A DNA stretch of 64,000 nucleotides from Siderastrea siderea (GCA_964030785.1 OZ034967.1:65804413-65868412); one strand, 5' to 3'; positions 35,552 through 49,205 are shown, counted from the first letter of the stretch. The notes: generated by a model not told the origin, from the letters alone. A program made the numbers and translations.

Positions 35552-38346
35552 TTACGCAGCTTGCATTTTCTGTCTCTTCTGGTCGCTTACTCTTAGAGGT
35601 AAGCAGAGGAGACGGCTGAAATTTAGTTCACGTTCCTACTAGTATATATATAGACTGTGGGAAGCTTAAAGAGGTGAGCCAATTGCATTGTGTTTACTGA
35701 CTGTATTAGCAACAGCCAGCAGTTCTAAACTATGCTGTTGCAAAGTAAAGGCTTTCAGAAAATATGGTTAATCAGATAGCCGCATTGAAAACTAAAATGT
35801 CAGGAATTAGTTTCTAAAGATGCTGTGATGCTTGTTCGGTGGGTGCGGGAAGGTATCTTTTCAAATTGATAACAGCTTCAGTTAAAATAAGGTAAATTGG
35901 CCACTGTAAGGAAATTCAAAGACTTTTGATCTTTGTCAGTTATTGTAAATCTGTAGCACGCTCAACATGGGCACCAGACAGGAAAATGTAAGCAAAATAC
36001 ATGAAATGTATGACTGTTTTCTCCGATTGTTTCAGGGCCTTCAAAATGGATATTAATTTAAATACGATAACACAGGTTGATCTGTTCGGATTCTGTAGCT
36101 AAAACTTTTTTTAAGTCGCAGAGCGTTATAGGAAACAAAATCTTATCGGCTGAATTTAACCGAGCTGCTGTTTGCTCTTCAAAAATGCTACCTGACTTAA
36201 TTTTGTATTATATACGACATATTTTATTTGTCCCTCCAAAAACAAAAGGAATTAATTTTGAGATGACATGCAGGCAAACATTGCCCACGATTGAACCCGA
36301 ATTTGTGAGGCGGTTATTATTTTCCGAACTGACTAGAGAAATAACTGGTTGGTTGCCCCTGCCTGACTCAAGGTCCAGCGTGTGTTTTGTGCACATCTTT
36401 TGAGAAACCAAGGCCGAAGAGACAATAAAATTCTTCAGGATGTTTCTTTTCTTTGATCGGGGTCAAGGGTAAACACCTGTAAGTCGTGAAAACTTGAAGC
36501 AAGAGTAGACTTACTTTCGACATTTCGAAAAATATTATAATATTATAATAAAATTCTTCAGGATGTTTCTTTTCTTTGATCAGGGTCAAGTGTAAACACC
36601 TGTAAGTCGTGAAAACTTGAGGTAAGATTGACTTACTTTCGACATTTCGACATATGTTTTCGTCAAGACAAGCTGAAGCAAATAAACGGGTCCATTTTTT
36701 GCACGCGCTGCTTCTCTTAGACAAAAGGTTGGCATATTTCATAATTTTGGAACTGGAATGAAATCGTATTTTTCAGTTGGCCTTGTCGAGACTAAAATAG
36801 CAATCGATCTATTGTCATTTTGACGCTGGTGATAAATAGCATTCAAAGTTTAGTGCTTCGATTCAGTGGGTTGCCTAATTAAAGTATTTTTAGGATGCAA
36901 CGTGTATGCCTGGGGGAGGCTCCTCTATTAAAAAAGCAGGAAAGAAAGTTTTACAAGGTATCCTTAAGAGGGGCCGCATCTCGTTTTGCGGGCAAAGTTA
37001 TGACTCCAGTAGTATTTTTCCCGGATTCTACCTTAAAAGGGGCGAAAATAATTCTGGCTATTTCAAATTGTTAGTGCCTCAGTGATTACCTAATAAGAAA
37101 AGTGTTCACAAAGAAAAGCCGAGTTCTAAGAGGTATCTCTGTATTGTCTTTGGCAGACAGCTACGCGACAGCATTTAAATTATCCCTCAAGGGTAGATTG
37201 AAGCTATTGTTTAATATTTTTCACTACTTAAACTTTAAAAATAGAGTGGCCAGCCCTGGTATTTCAACGTTGCTTACAGTAAACAGGACAAAGAAGGCAT
37301 ATAGGACAGAGAATAATAACTTTTACGTCCTTAAAATGACCCGCCTATGAACAGATTTGGGAGCTACAGTCATTGTCTTAAGCCGCAGTTTCAGTTAGAC
37401 CTTGTTTAAATAACCGGCCCATAAAGGTTAAGATTCTTCTATCGTCAGATTAATTCATGAGCGACAGAGCCGAGTAGAGTATTTGGAGATCCTGTTGATG
37501 TGCACAGTTTAACCCAAGTTTACATGTTTGACTGATTAAAATCTCGTGTCATTGATTTCTCAGTACTTAGAAGAGTTTTTTCCAAGATAATACAGCGGAT
37601 ATATTTAGCTAGAGGGTTAAATTAGTTTTACAATTTACAATTAACCATGCTCAGACAAAAGGAGACGTCTCCTGAAATTAAAACAAAGTTAGATGCAAGC
37701 CCCAAATATATTATGTAATATTCCAATATTATTTGCAAGTTCCCGTTTAATTTCTCGAGGCTCCCGATTCCCGGCAATATCTTCAGATTCCCAAATAAAT
37801 TTTGCGGTTCTCCCGAAACAGATATTCTTAGAGTTGGCACCCACCGTATACTCTGACAAAGTAAGGATTTTACGGACTATTTTTTTCGGTGCTTAAAACC
37901 CTTGCTATCCTTGACTAATTTTGTGATTTCGCAGCGAAATGAATGTTGCTTTTGTACACAGCGAGATATTAAATAATGGTTGTTTCGACAACACTGTTTC
38001 AGTAGGCTTTGTTTGTTTTCCTGACGTTTCGGTCAGTGCCCATGCAAGGAAATGCACGCAAATTAAGGTAATTTAGGCATTCGAAATGTGAAATAAAACT
38101 TCTTTTTTCTAGCCGTATCAATTTAAAAATAGCAACTTACTGTCTTCGGCAAATCCGATGGTCTTCAAGTAAACTGAAGATTTCGTATTTTTGTATTCGT
38201 TATTCCACAGGTGGAACTCCTAAATGATCCTTTTCCTGACCTTGTGGAACTCTATGATTTGCAAAAATTAAGTATTCCTTACACTACGTTCTGTGATTGG
38301 TTAAAATTAGTCGCACCATTTTCTTCACCAGTCAGATGTAAAAAAT
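35552..38346. other. Gene-free stretch
   Basis: I find no recognisable exon here. It contains the 123-bp tandem pair at 36424-36652, one unit of the 30-33 kb minisatellite family near 37848-37915, and otherwise unassigned AT-rich DNA. A 45-codon open stretch after an AG at 38208 (VELLNDPFPDLVELYDL) resembles no family I know. Confidence 0.5.
36424..36652. repeat. Tandem duplication, period 123 bp
   Basis: AATAAAATTCTTCAGGATG begins at 36424 and again at 36547; the two units differ at only a few positions. Each ends with CTTACTTTCGACATTTCGA. Confidence 0.9.
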
Positions 38347-38940
38347 GACATGTAAGTGACGTAAATAGCTGTTTCTGTAGTAATCGTATGTAACTATTAA
38401 AAGTGAAATGCAGTGCAGTGTAACAAGAAATGCAAAGTCTTTGTGCTCTCTACATTGTGGGAAACATTTATGAAAACTAAAGATGAGCATAAATGTATAT
38501 CAAAATCTGTGGTGCGTCATAAATCGATGAATCGTCTGTAGTCACGTATAATTGGAACGGCGATGTGGAATTCACTCTCAAATAATGTGACTTGCAGGCA
38601 CATTGCAAGGCTTTCAAGCTGCCTGATCCGGGCTCGCATTAATCGCTACCCTTCTGTAGTAAATACGGTTATAATCTTAACACTTATTTAGCATTCAGTA
38701 TTTAGTTTCAGTAATGTTATTGTAGCGTTACAACCTTGGCTTATGTAAAACAGTTTATACTAATAGTTAAACGCTTTGGCAATTGTTTGTTTTGTTTTGT
38801 ATGTTTGTTTTTTTTTGTTTGTTTGTTTTTCATTATTGTTTCCATTGCTTGTATTTCACTATCCTTATTTCCAGCAGTTCTTTCAGTTCTGTTATTGGGA
38901 CTGGCGTGATTTTAAATAAGCACTTACAATACATTCGCAG

Positions 38941-41509
38941 GGGGTCGTCTTTTGCATCTTCCACTGTGTTCTGGACGATCAGGTGAGCAGTTTCTTCCTC
39001 CCTTCAAACCCCAGCATCATTATACAATTTATCCTTACTGGGTTTTGTTTAGGACATCTTGGGAGAACTTGCTTAAACAGCAAGACAATTCATCTTTGGT
39101 GATGATCTCCTAAGCTCTCATGACCTGAATGCGTTGTAATGGACTGATTTGATGCGGAGAAATTTGATTTTCATCCCTTCCGGGGCTTATAGCAGAAAAA
39201 TTAATTGAATTTTACTGATGTATCAATGTACTGTTCAATTGGTGTAAGCACCGCCACGTCAAGCTGCTTGAGATTAAATTTTCAATAGATCTGTAGATCG
39301 ATTCTTCCTATGGCAATATAAGTCGCATTCTCTCACTACCTATCAGACATCTATCGGATAACTGTTGCTGTAAGACAAAACAAAAATTAGCAACTTTTTA
39401 GCGATGACAACACTCAACGTCATTACAACAAACTAGCCTACGGCCGTTGGATTCCCGATTTAACTAGAATTTAGGAATGTATGTTGCTATATGAAAAACA
39501 TACAAAGTGGTGTGGACAGACTTTCCCGGGTCCCGTACAAATTCATTTAACGACGACCGGAGTTGTAAAGTAAACGGCGATCTTTAACCATTGAACCACA
39601 GCACTCGGAGATCGAGAGAATACCTATATATCATACCCTGGATTTAAAGCAAGGCCGTTGTCCGTAAAGGATCAAGGCTTTCTTAAAAACTAGCTGGGCA
39701 ATGTTAATGGCAAGTATTGCCTAGTCTAGTCAGATACTGTATGCAATCTGTAATAAAATTAATTTCGTGACAGGTCCGAGACGCCTTTCGAGCACGCATG
39801 AACCGTAAAAAGAAAAAATCAGATCAGAAGACTGGAACAACGCCGGCGTCTAACCCCTCCACACCACTTGTGGAGAAAAGCAATCGCACCAACAAATTTA
39901 CTTACCAAGGTAGTTTTGTGCTATTATAGACTGCTCAAAACCAATTCGACTGCCATGTTTTGCGTGCTTTACTTTTTGATGAGTTCACAAAGATCAATCA
40001 CCTATCGCGCAGTTCTTAGTTAGATCGGAGCAGAATCTAGTTCTTGATCGATTATAAGCTTATATGGCCTCTATTTTATCAATTGATTTGCTGTCCAGCA
40101 GGTCGGTAATACACACAAAAAGAGTAGCTGCGTTGCATCCGTACTAGAGAAGCCCCTTTATGGGCTTGAAATTGGCGATCTGGGACTTTTTTGGGGAGTG
40201 AGAAATGGTGGACTTAATTTTTAGGTAGACAGTTTTGGGCATGCCTTTTTTTAGGGTTGATAAAAAAAGAGTGTACCTCTGGTTTCTCAATTTTATGTTA
40301 AACAGTTGCATAAGTTTCATTTGCAAAACTCAAATATTTTTTCATGTGGATACAAATGATTTTGTGGGTTTGATTCTGGGCTGTTGGTCTTTTTTGGGTC
40401 TACTGTTTGGCTAACTGGACTTTTTTGGAGTATTTTGAGTTACCTACTCGAACCAAAGGGGAGAGGTTTTAAATCGGATAAAACATGGACACAGGAAAAC
40501 AATAAAAAAGCTTTATTTGCATGGTTATAAATCATTACAGTATTGCAAAAGCATAACCAACAAAGAAAGTCAACAATGCAACAAAGAGTACAATAGAAAA
40601 ATGGAAAGAAAGAAGGAATTAATCCTTAATTATCAAACTAGATTGATAATATATTGTCAGAAAATATACCCAAATTCTGTATACCACCGTTGACATGGAT
40701 TCCTTAAAGCTCCGTCTACCATTTTTAGTGTTTCAAAAGTAGGATAAAAACATCTGCGTCCTCACTAAGGAATGAAAAACGGATATAAAAACATGCGTTT
40801 GCTCCCCTGTCCTTTTTGCTGTCTTGTGCGGATGCTTCAATTGTAACCGCGCTGCTGCCGGCGACTGCATAATTAGTTGTGGCGTCAGCGTTTTCGGAAA
40901 GCTCCGTTTTTGCCGTTCACACCAAAGCGATAGACTTCCATTTTCGAAAGTCTCCAACTTTGCAAAGCGTTTTGGAAAAATCTCCGTTTTTAGATATGAA
41001 CATCTCCGTATTCGATCGTTTTAGTGTGAACGGTGATAAAAACGCATGAAAGGGTACGTGTCTCTTTAAACAAAAACGCATTAATGTGGACAGGCCCCAA
41101 ATGTTCGTATAGATTATCTTGACAATACCAATCATTTTGGGCAAATTAATCTAAGGAAACGTTCACGCCAATCGGAACGAAATCTGTATCTGATTAACAG
41201 ATATTCAATTAAAAAAAAACACCAAACTATTGTTGAGTGTTATAACGGGGGATATTGATTAGCCTGCTGGATCTCCTTCCCAGACTACATTTGTTGTACG
41301 ATTTATAATCAAACAATTTAGTCAGTCAGAAAAAAGAGGTGCTGCTTTTGATGTTTTTCTTGGGCTAGTACCTTTGCTTCTTGGCAATTCTCTTTCGGCG
41401 ATGTTTTAACAAGACATTAATAAATGGCGTTTTCTTCGCAGAAAATAGCGACGTAAAAGTGGATTTGATCAGAGTAGCAAACACACAACAAGATGAAACA
41501 AGGGTTTGA
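38941..41509 (+). pseudogene. Adhesion GPCR fragment: last three exons only
   Basis: Exons 38941-38982, 39774-39909 and 41442-41509 (246 nt, 81 codons plus TGA) match the final three exons of the 5' receptor. They encode the end of TM7 (GVVFCIFHCVLDDQ) and the cytoplasmic tail. Frames are open, acceptors and donors are kept, and only a few residues differ. No exon for TM1-TM6 is found upstream in the 8 kb that separate it from phosphatase B, so no complete receptor can be made from this copy. It is a duplicated gene tail. Confidence 0.8.
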
Positions 41510-44291
41510 AAAGGTAGAGAATGACAAGTAAGACACGTGGCTTTCATTATTTAGAAACATGTAGCTTGAAAGGTTTAATTTTTTATCAGGCATTAGTGCT
41601 ACCGGTATTTGAGCTGCGTAACACATGCAATTTAAGTCACTTTGTACTGTGCGAGGCGAAGTCTTTTTCGCTGAACCAAGCTCTATCCAGGCGACCGTCA
41701 TAAAGAAGCAAAACAGAACAAATAGTATTTGCGTACAATTAGTATTAACCTTTATTCACGAGGTCAAGGTTTACTTTAAGTGAATAAATGTTAAGTAGCT
41801 GTTTGGATGTGGGTAATCAAAGAATAACTATAAATAGTTTACTTATAAAACAGGGCATGTAAGGGGAATTTGCTCCTTTTTGTCCTGATCCTGTCTTGGA
41901 AATGCATGCTACACCATACCTCGCTAGAATGGTAAGGGAGAAAGTAGACTACTGGGCGTTTTTATGTCGTCGGTTTGTTTTCTTTTTGCAATGTAATAAT
42001 TACATGAAGCAAGAAAAACTTTTGCTATATCACATGTAAAACACGGAGCTCAAAATACGAGGCAAACAGGCTCCTTCAGTTCTAGATAAACAAAATTATC
42101 ATTAAGAATATGAAGGCCAGAGGTCTTGTTTTTGTAAACAAGAGGTCCTGATTTTTGCTGCCCTTGTTTTTCTTAGCTGGACCTCCCCTCGCCACATGCT
42201 TGTCACATGATCCTTGTTTGCTTTCACTCAAACACAGGGCGTGGTCCATCACGTGGAATATGTACTGCTGTTCCACTACTCCGTGAAATAAATAGGCCCC
42301 AGGCCCGTCAGCGTATATACCTAAATTTAATTGGCATAATATAAAAAGAAATTTTAGTAAATACAATTTATCAAATGGTTGAAAAGCATTTTAACACCAC
42401 AATTTTAAAATAGATAATTGGCGGGAAAATATTTGATCATATACCATCGGACCGTAATTCCGTAATTCAGTAAATTAATCTAAAGTTTTTTCTAGTTGGA
42501 TAAACTTGTGGGGTGATAATTCATAAGAAGTGCAACATTTAATTCCTTTTATTACGTGACTAGAAACAGTAGCCAAGCTAGATTCCAAAGCTTTTCTTGT
42601 CATAGATCGCGCTTTTCTTGTCATGTGTTACTTAGTGATAACAGATGAATCAACATCAATACTGGCAACTGACATCATTTTTTTTTATAACTCACTGCTT
42701 AAGTCCTCAAATTAATCGAGCAGTTTTCAATTAAGTATCGAAAGTAATTTGCTTTGGTTTTGGTTTTTCCAATTCAAATTAAAACCAAAACTACTCGTGA
42801 TTTGCTCGCACGGGTTTTCCCGTGCTTGACGCCCTTAACATGTATTTCATTCGAGTTCTGATTGCTTCGCTGTGTTGTTTTCGTTTATAGGCTGAATTTT
42901 GTCGAGTTGGCCACAGTAATTACCTTTGTAGTTATTTTACGAAAGGTTTATTGAAAACTGCTCCAGCTGTTGGACTGCACACAGTCCCTTTCAGTGAAGA
43001 GGCTTAGAGTTTTACATATCTGCTTCTTATCTATTAAATTATGACTTTAAAACTTACCAACGTCCTCTATTCCATGAGTCTCTTTATATCTCATTACCGT
43101 CGCTTGCTGTAAAAAGTCCTTATCTCCCGTATCTACATTGGTGAGATCTTCTCTGGTACCGTTAATCCCTCCAAGACCGTTGGCGTACCCTAGAGTGGTG
43201 TATGGTTTACCATCGCCACCCAGCTCTAGTTTGTTATTATAGATGTTCATCACTAGACCAAAGATCGGATTGCCTCGTTTAGGGTACCCACCAATGGTGA
43301 ATACGTGTGAGTGGTCAGCAGTTACGATCATCAACGTGTCATCTACGATTCGAATGAGAAAACAGTGTTAAAACTGCCGGATGTTAACAGATTATGTCAG
43401 CACATAATTGGTTTATATTGTGGTTTAATGGTGCCACTTTTGTGTCGTAAATTGAGATTAAAATTGTGACTAAATTAAATAAGTAATAGTATTGCAGCAC
43501 TGTAGGCTTGTTCTCTAAGTGTTTCCAAGCGGGTGAAGCGTCGTGAGGGAGAGGGGGGTTTCACCTGGCTTAATAACTTGCATAATAGCCGCTGAGAAGA
43601 GTAATAACCCATTTCCAAGGGCGTCGCCAAGAGTAGGACTAGTTACTGGGTGAAGCTAAAACACGTGAACGCTTACATGCCCCCCCCCCCCCCCCCGTTA
43701 GACTTCATGTCTAGTTTACACGTACGATGCAAACATGAAGATAATTGCAAGCATAAGTTTGTTTACACGTGCGCAGGTGCAGTGCCTTTAATCTTCGGTC
43801 ACCGTGCATGACAAGAGTCTTTTTGTGGGGGACGTTGTTGTGCCTGTGCTTATGCCTGCGTCATCCCGGCTTACAAGGACGAAGAGATGACTCAAGCATT
43901 AAAGAAGCACTAGGAAAAAGGAAAATTTTCCTTTTATTCCATATTCTTACGCTTTTGCTTATATGCTTGCACTTCTACTTGAGATGCAAGTGGTTACACG
44001 TATCTTTCTTATGCTTATGTTTATGCTTATGCCTATGATTGTGTCGTACGCGTAAAGCAGCCCTTAAACGGGAGCTCAAGCAAGAAAAAAAAAAGGGAAA
44101 ACACAGCCACACAGATTTGGATCTGGAATCTGACTGTCTTTTTTTCGGGAGAAAGCAACGTTCCAGGAAAAAATCCTAGTTAACGCTTTTTTGATTGTTC
44201 TGCAATCATGTTTATGAGAAAAGAGAGAATCCTTGCTGTGATTTAGCAACTCCACCAGTTGTCAAGAAATTCTTACAAAGTTTTTACTTGA

Positions 44292-44357
44292 TCGAGTCCC
44301 GAATCAATATTCTTGCGACACCGATGCAATGCTCTAACCTACTGAAAGCTGGTCATT
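44292..44357 (-). mobile_element. Degenerate SINE head
   Basis: On the minus strand, GGTTAGAGCATTGCATCGGTGTCGC-like sequence followed by GATTCGGGACTCGA matches the tRNA-like block of the two SINEs in this window with many changes. Copy-1 DNA at the corresponding place (around 8.4 kb) lacks it. Confidence 0.45.
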
Positions 44358-44875
44358 TTGGGCTTAAATGCTAAAATCACCACGAGGAACTCTTTCTCTC
44401 TTTAACTTTTTATCTCCCGTTCTCAAGTTTGTACACTTAATATCAAATCTTATTGCATAGCGGAGTCCCTGGATATGAGCAGTCATGCATTTCAATTAGT
44501 CACATTTAGTAGGCTATCAGCTTTTAGTAGAGAAGTTGCCAAGTTAACCGTTGAGCATTTATAAATCTCCTCGTGGTCTAACGTCAAAAGCTGTCTGTGT
44601 AATAAACGATGTGTATGTCTTTTGCCATTAAATGCGATTTTGTCTTGACGCACCTTCAGTCTGAGTAAAAAGTTTGAAGGTAAGATTCCAGTGAGAAACG
44701 AAGAGTTTCTCAATGCCAGCCACCTAGAATAAGAGCGCTCTTAAAACGTTTTACGTAATAGTTATGCTGTTTCAGCACGTTTACATTAAATTGCTAAATA
44801 ACTAACACTTGGGTGGAGGGGGGGGGGGGGGGTGGACTGTCTCCTTTCTTCACCCATCTTTTGTTTGGTGGCCTG

Positions 44876-45114
44876 GGGCCCGTTTCTCGAAACTCCCAAT
44901 AACTTTCCAGGCCCGGTAAGTATTTTTTCGAGCTCATCTATTCATCAGCTAATGATAATTATTGGCGCAAACTTAGCGATTTGCTTCACGAAATAATAAA
45001 GATTAAAACTTAGCTTTCAAAATCAATAAAAATTGAATAGCTATTGGAGAATATTGTGCACCTAAAATAGTTTTCGGGCCCGGAAGGTTATCGGAAGTTT
45101 CGAGAAACGGGCCC
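44876..45114. mobile_element. MITE with GGGCCCGTTTCTCGAAAC ends, CTG flank
   Basis: Ends GGGCCCGTTTCTCGAAACT and AGTTTCGAGAAACGGGCCC are inverted; CTG flanks both sides (44873-44875 and 45115-45117). The corresponding place in the other duplicate (near 8935) has no such 239 bp. It inserted after the segmental duplication, or was lost cleanly from copy 1. Confidence 0.8.
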
Positions 45115-46710
45115 CTGGACTCAAACATGATTCGCCAGCGATGGCTAACCCACAACATTTGTACTTCCAGCTGCCAACCGTCTTCAGTTATGATAAAAAC
45201 TTCATGCGTTTTTTGGGTGCCGCCGGTTAAACTTTCTTCAATTTGGGGCTTGAGGATGTACCCTCCTTTGTCAGTGGATCATAACTGTCTTTAGTTGTCA
45301 GTTGACGGATGACTGCTATAAATCATCGCCAGCGAATCATGTTGAAATATCAAGGTGTACACATGACATTGAAATAAATTTTGATGGACCGTAAAGAAAA
45401 TTAAAGCACCTTTATCAACAATGCTCACCGCCTTATCAACGGCCTTTGCCAAGGCAACCGCGTCATTAACTGCGCGAACTGCTTTTCCCTCGTGATGACC
45501 GTGATCAACACGCGCACCTACAAAAATTATAATACATAGTAACATGAATTTAAGATAAGGTAATTCTTGTCGTATCAAAAATTTATGCATTTCCCATACT
45601 TAAAACTTTATTGGTCTCTACCTGCGTTTGATTTCCTTAAATATTAATTAGTTTACACTTTCTCAAGTCACTTGGAGACAGTTGGATTCCTGCTTGATTC
45701 CGTGGATGTCTACATCCTTGTCTAACTAGGGATTGACTGGATATAAAAACATTTCTACTGACTGGACTGGGCCAAGGGTGTGTTCCAATTTGGTAGTCCT
45801 CCAATTGGGGTTGATGAGGGCGGGGGGGGGGGGGGAACGCTAGCGGTTGAAAAACTAATAAAGGGAAAATTTAACTCAAGTCTATTGACGGTACAAACCG
45901 TTTCTGTTTCTCACCATCGTGGGAGATATTTTGGCAACTGAGCTAATTTTATGCAGAACGTTATGTAGAACATAGAGTTACTCTTTACCTTCAACAAACA
46001 GAAAATATCCTTTTGGGTTCTTTCTCAGTATTTTAATGGCTTTCTCTGTCATTTCTGCAATGGATGGTTCCCCAGCAGTATCGTTTTCACGATCTACCTC
46101 ATACTTCATGCTACTAGGCTCAAAAAGTCCTGGTAGGAAAAAAAAACCAAACAAAATTTAAGGAGACAGTTTCATAGACATGCTACACTTTTATGGCACA
46201 CGCCTAGCTGCTAAGAATTATGGGGCGAAAATAATTTCCGCGCGTGCGAATAATTGCAGCACGAACTGAGGTCTCCCCCGCGCTGAGGGCAGGAAGGAGG
46301 GGAAAACATGAGCCTAAACGAAAACAGTCGGAGTATCAGGAGGGTGTAAGTGCTATAGTTCTCTTTCGATATGCTCCACTTTATGGGACAATTATGTATA
46401 CTTCCTTAGTATCTAACAGGTCAGCAGTCACACTTCAAAGCCATTCAAATGCAAATCACTGCATGGCATATAATCCCAGGAGAGGACACAAACAAACAGT
46501 TCTTCCTTTCGTGCTTTCAGGTCGGTGAGTCGAGTTTATACTTTGCTTTGATTCTATGTTGTTTGTGGTTTAGCATTTCTGCTGTTTCCCCTTTTACTCT
46601 GTTTAATCGTTGTTGTCCGTGTTTACAGAGACCCCGGAGTTTCTTCTCAGCCTGTCTAGAGCGTCAGCGTGTGCTATTCTGTCAACTACAGTTTCCACGT
46701 GGTGCGAACC

Positions 46711-49205
46711 ATGTCGTCCTCCACGGACAAGATTTCTTTGCAGGAGAACCGAATCGGTGACTCCTCAACGGTTGAAGCAACCGATACCAACGGCGAAGTA
46801 GCTGATATTTCAGATGCAGTGTTTGAATTCTCTAAAAGAGAAATTTGCTGGCCTCAGCGGTGCTGCACTCTTCCCGAATCGGGAAATATTACTAGCAAGC
46901 TAGTTCAGCCGATTCTGCATCGTCTCAGACTGGTGTTTTTGATCCAATGGTGGTTATTACGGCTGAGCAAACTTCAGCGCCCACATCCGCAGCCGAAGGT
47001 GAAGACAAGCTTGACTCAAGCGAATTTGTACCCTCAATTTTTTGAGGAGAAGGAGAGCTTTGGATTTAAGTACTTAATGTGGCCGATGTTATTGCTCAAC
47101 GGGTGAACGATGCTTATTAAGCCGCTGGAGTCAAGGTTGAGAGAATTGCGCGATAAATACAAGAGCGCACAAAATTGTAAGTTCTTGTGTGTTGCCAAGG
47201 TTAATCTTGAACTTTGACACGACTTGCCAAGAAATACCAAGAAAGAGGATCTTGGTCTACAGGAAGTTCAGTATAACCCGGTTTAATAAGTCAGCTCAAC
47301 CAATGGTGTAGCTCTTCGATTCTGTATTGAAGGCCCAAATGAAAAATAATATGTTACAGCCTTCTAATATACTACCTGTGATAGGTGATGCAATCACCTT
47401 TGTGGGTCACGCCTCCTGGCCTCCTTGAAGAGAAAGGAATTTTTCGAAGCCAGATATTGCAGTAGCTTATCAGTCTGTCTGTAGCAAATCCAGTTCTGTT
47501 TCAACGTATCTCTTTGGAGATCTATGAACTTTCCAAACACATAAAATACATTGGAGAGGTTAATGAAATTGCTAAAACAATGGTACGCTTCAGTTTTGTA
47601 AGACGTGTCACCGATTATAAGAACAATCGTGGCAATTTCAAGTGTTTTTAGTGTGCCAGGAAGCCCTTTTTAGAGGTCACAGGGCTCATGTTACATCTGA
47701 TCCTCATGTTTATGCTGGTAATTCTCTGCGTAACCTTGAAAACGGGTGCAAAATCACCAGTGATCCTTGGGTTCTGGACACTGTTTTCAAGATATCATTT
47801 TAAATTTATTTCTTTTCTTGTTCAGTCTGTATTACCCACACCACCCCCCTTCAGCGAAGGGGTAAATTAGCTTGTTGATGAGCAGATTACCAACTCTTTA
47901 GCAAAGGAGAATTCATTCAAACATTTCCTGATACCTGAGAAGACTCACTGGTGATTTATGTCCAGTGAACAATTTGAAACCTTTGATCCAGTTTGTGCAA
48001 GGAACTCATTTTAAGATGGAAAATATTCAGATGGCTATCAACTTTGTTTCTCCAAGGGATTACATGATCTCTTTGGATCTAAAGGATGTTTATTTTAGTT
48101 TCCTATTTCCATTTTATTTGTAGAAACCAGAGATATTAGTTGCCAACCTGTTGTTTCATACCTTAGATTAAATGGTCTCAGAATTGTCATTTTCTTCAGA
48201 TGACATCTTACTTGTTGCACGCTCTTTTCAAGAGTGTGTAGAAGAGCTCTCTTTATTACGAAAGTTACTGGAGAGCTTAGGTTTTTTGTGATTAATGATG
48301 TCACGTCTCAGCTTAGGCCTGTTACAAGGATTTGTCTCCTTAGTTTTATTATTGAGTCAGTTTCCATGAAGCGTTTACTTCCTGAAGACAAATTGGAGGA
48401 AATTGTCTCAAAGAAACCTATTTCAATTTTGCCTCGAAGAAGATTCCTTTTGTTAGAGAGGCAGCACATGTTATTGTTCTTCTTGTGTCAGCTCTTCCAA
48501 CTGTTTTAACAGTCATTTGTAGTATTAGAGATCCATTGAATCGTGTAAATCTCAAGCATTGTCTGAGAATCTAGATTTTGATCAGCCTATATCACTTAGC
48601 CCTCGGGCAAAATCAGATTTACACTGGACTGTTAACAATATTTCTAAATTTAATGGTCGTTTTTCGGAAATTGACCTTGGAAATTTATATTTGCATTGAA
48701 TGTGGTGCCAGCTTAGCTAGCTGGGGAGCCTTTTGCAATGGCCAGTCTGCGAATGGTCATTGGCCAACATTGGAAGCTCTAAAAGATATAAATTATTCGG
48801 AGTTACTTGCTGCCTTGTAGGTTTTGCAAGCCTTTGTGTCTAACCGACATGTTGTTCTTGTCAGTTACTAAAGCTAGATAGTTCTTCAGCTGTTGCTTTC
48901 ATTAGCAACATGGAAGGTATTGAATCTCTTTCTTTAGATTCTATATCAAGAACCTGACAGGAGTGATCCGTTTCAAGGAATATATTTATTTCCGCTCAAC
49001 ATATCCCAAGGAAAGCAAATTTTATGGTGGATTCCTTATCTGGGGGATTTTCTCCCATTTGGAACGGTCTCTCGATGTTGATATCTTTAACCAGCTTACG
49101 GGGTAATATTTTCCCCAGACATTGATTCATTTGTGTCAAGGCTTAATGCCAAGTCAAATTGCTTTGTTTCATGGCACCCAGAGCCTGGTGCTACAGCTGT
49201 TGATG
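46711..49205 (+). mobile_element. DIRS-type retroelement remnant: gag and reverse transcriptase
   Basis: A gag-like start at ATG 46711 (MSSSTDKISLQENR) is followed, through several stops and frameshifts, by a gag stretch near 47420-47580 (PDIAVAYQSVCSKSSSVSTY). Then come NLKPLIQFVQGTHFKMENIQ and the RT motif YMISLDLKDVYFSF at about 48061-48105, and an RNase H-like tract. It ends at FVSWHPEPGATAVD just before a DNA element inserted. Order and motifs match DIRS/Ngaro-type elements. It is decayed and cannot be translated as a whole. Its 5' edge before 46711 is not defined. Confidence 0.75.
49197..49205. repeat. 9-bp target duplication, left copy (CTGTTGATG)
   Basis: CTGTTGATG precedes CAACCTCG here and follows CGAGGTTG at 57291-57299. 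Because the neighbouring G and C are ambiguous, a 7-bp reading (TGTTGAT) is also possible. Confidence 0.7.

Larger units (their letters stand above)
42082..46129 (-). pseudogene. Alkaline phosphatase C fragment: exons 5-8 only
   Basis: Exons 46129-45989, 45517-45410, 43342-43058 and 42320-42082 (773 nt) have the same lengths and phases as exons 5-8 of phosphatase A. They contain YFLFVEG, RVDHGHHEGK, VTADHSH and KETHG and end in a hydrophobic tail ([13 protein letters not shown]). All frames are open. The signal peptide, the GDGM metal site and the nucleophile serine lie in exons 1-4, which are absent: the duplication stops about 230 bp upstream of exon 5 and DIRS-derived DNA follows. It cannot encode an active enzyme. 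It has HHEGK where gene A has HHAGK. Confidence 0.83.
38347..46357. repeat. Segmental duplication, copy 2 (partner 3092-11037)
   Basis: This repeats the 3' ends of the GPCR and phosphatase A genes in the same order and orientation. Introns have diverged by many substitutions and indels, and this copy has gained at least one MITE (44876-45114). Exon reading frames remain open and splice sites are kept. Its right edge lies next to the DIRS remnant. Confidence 0.85.

Noticed and set aside
36077..36403. 108-codon ORF in the gene-free 35.5-38.3 kb stretch
   Set aside because: No recognisable domain, no splice context and composition like surrounding AT-rich DNA.
42082..46129. Phosphatase C as a functional gene
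   Set aside because: Exons encoding the signal peptide, first metal site and nucleophile are absent and no candidate exons lie upstream before unrelated DIRS sequence.
46244..46760. Overlapping ORFs before the DIRS gag start
   Set aside because: Different frames, no motif; only the frame from ATG 46711 continues into gag-like sequence.
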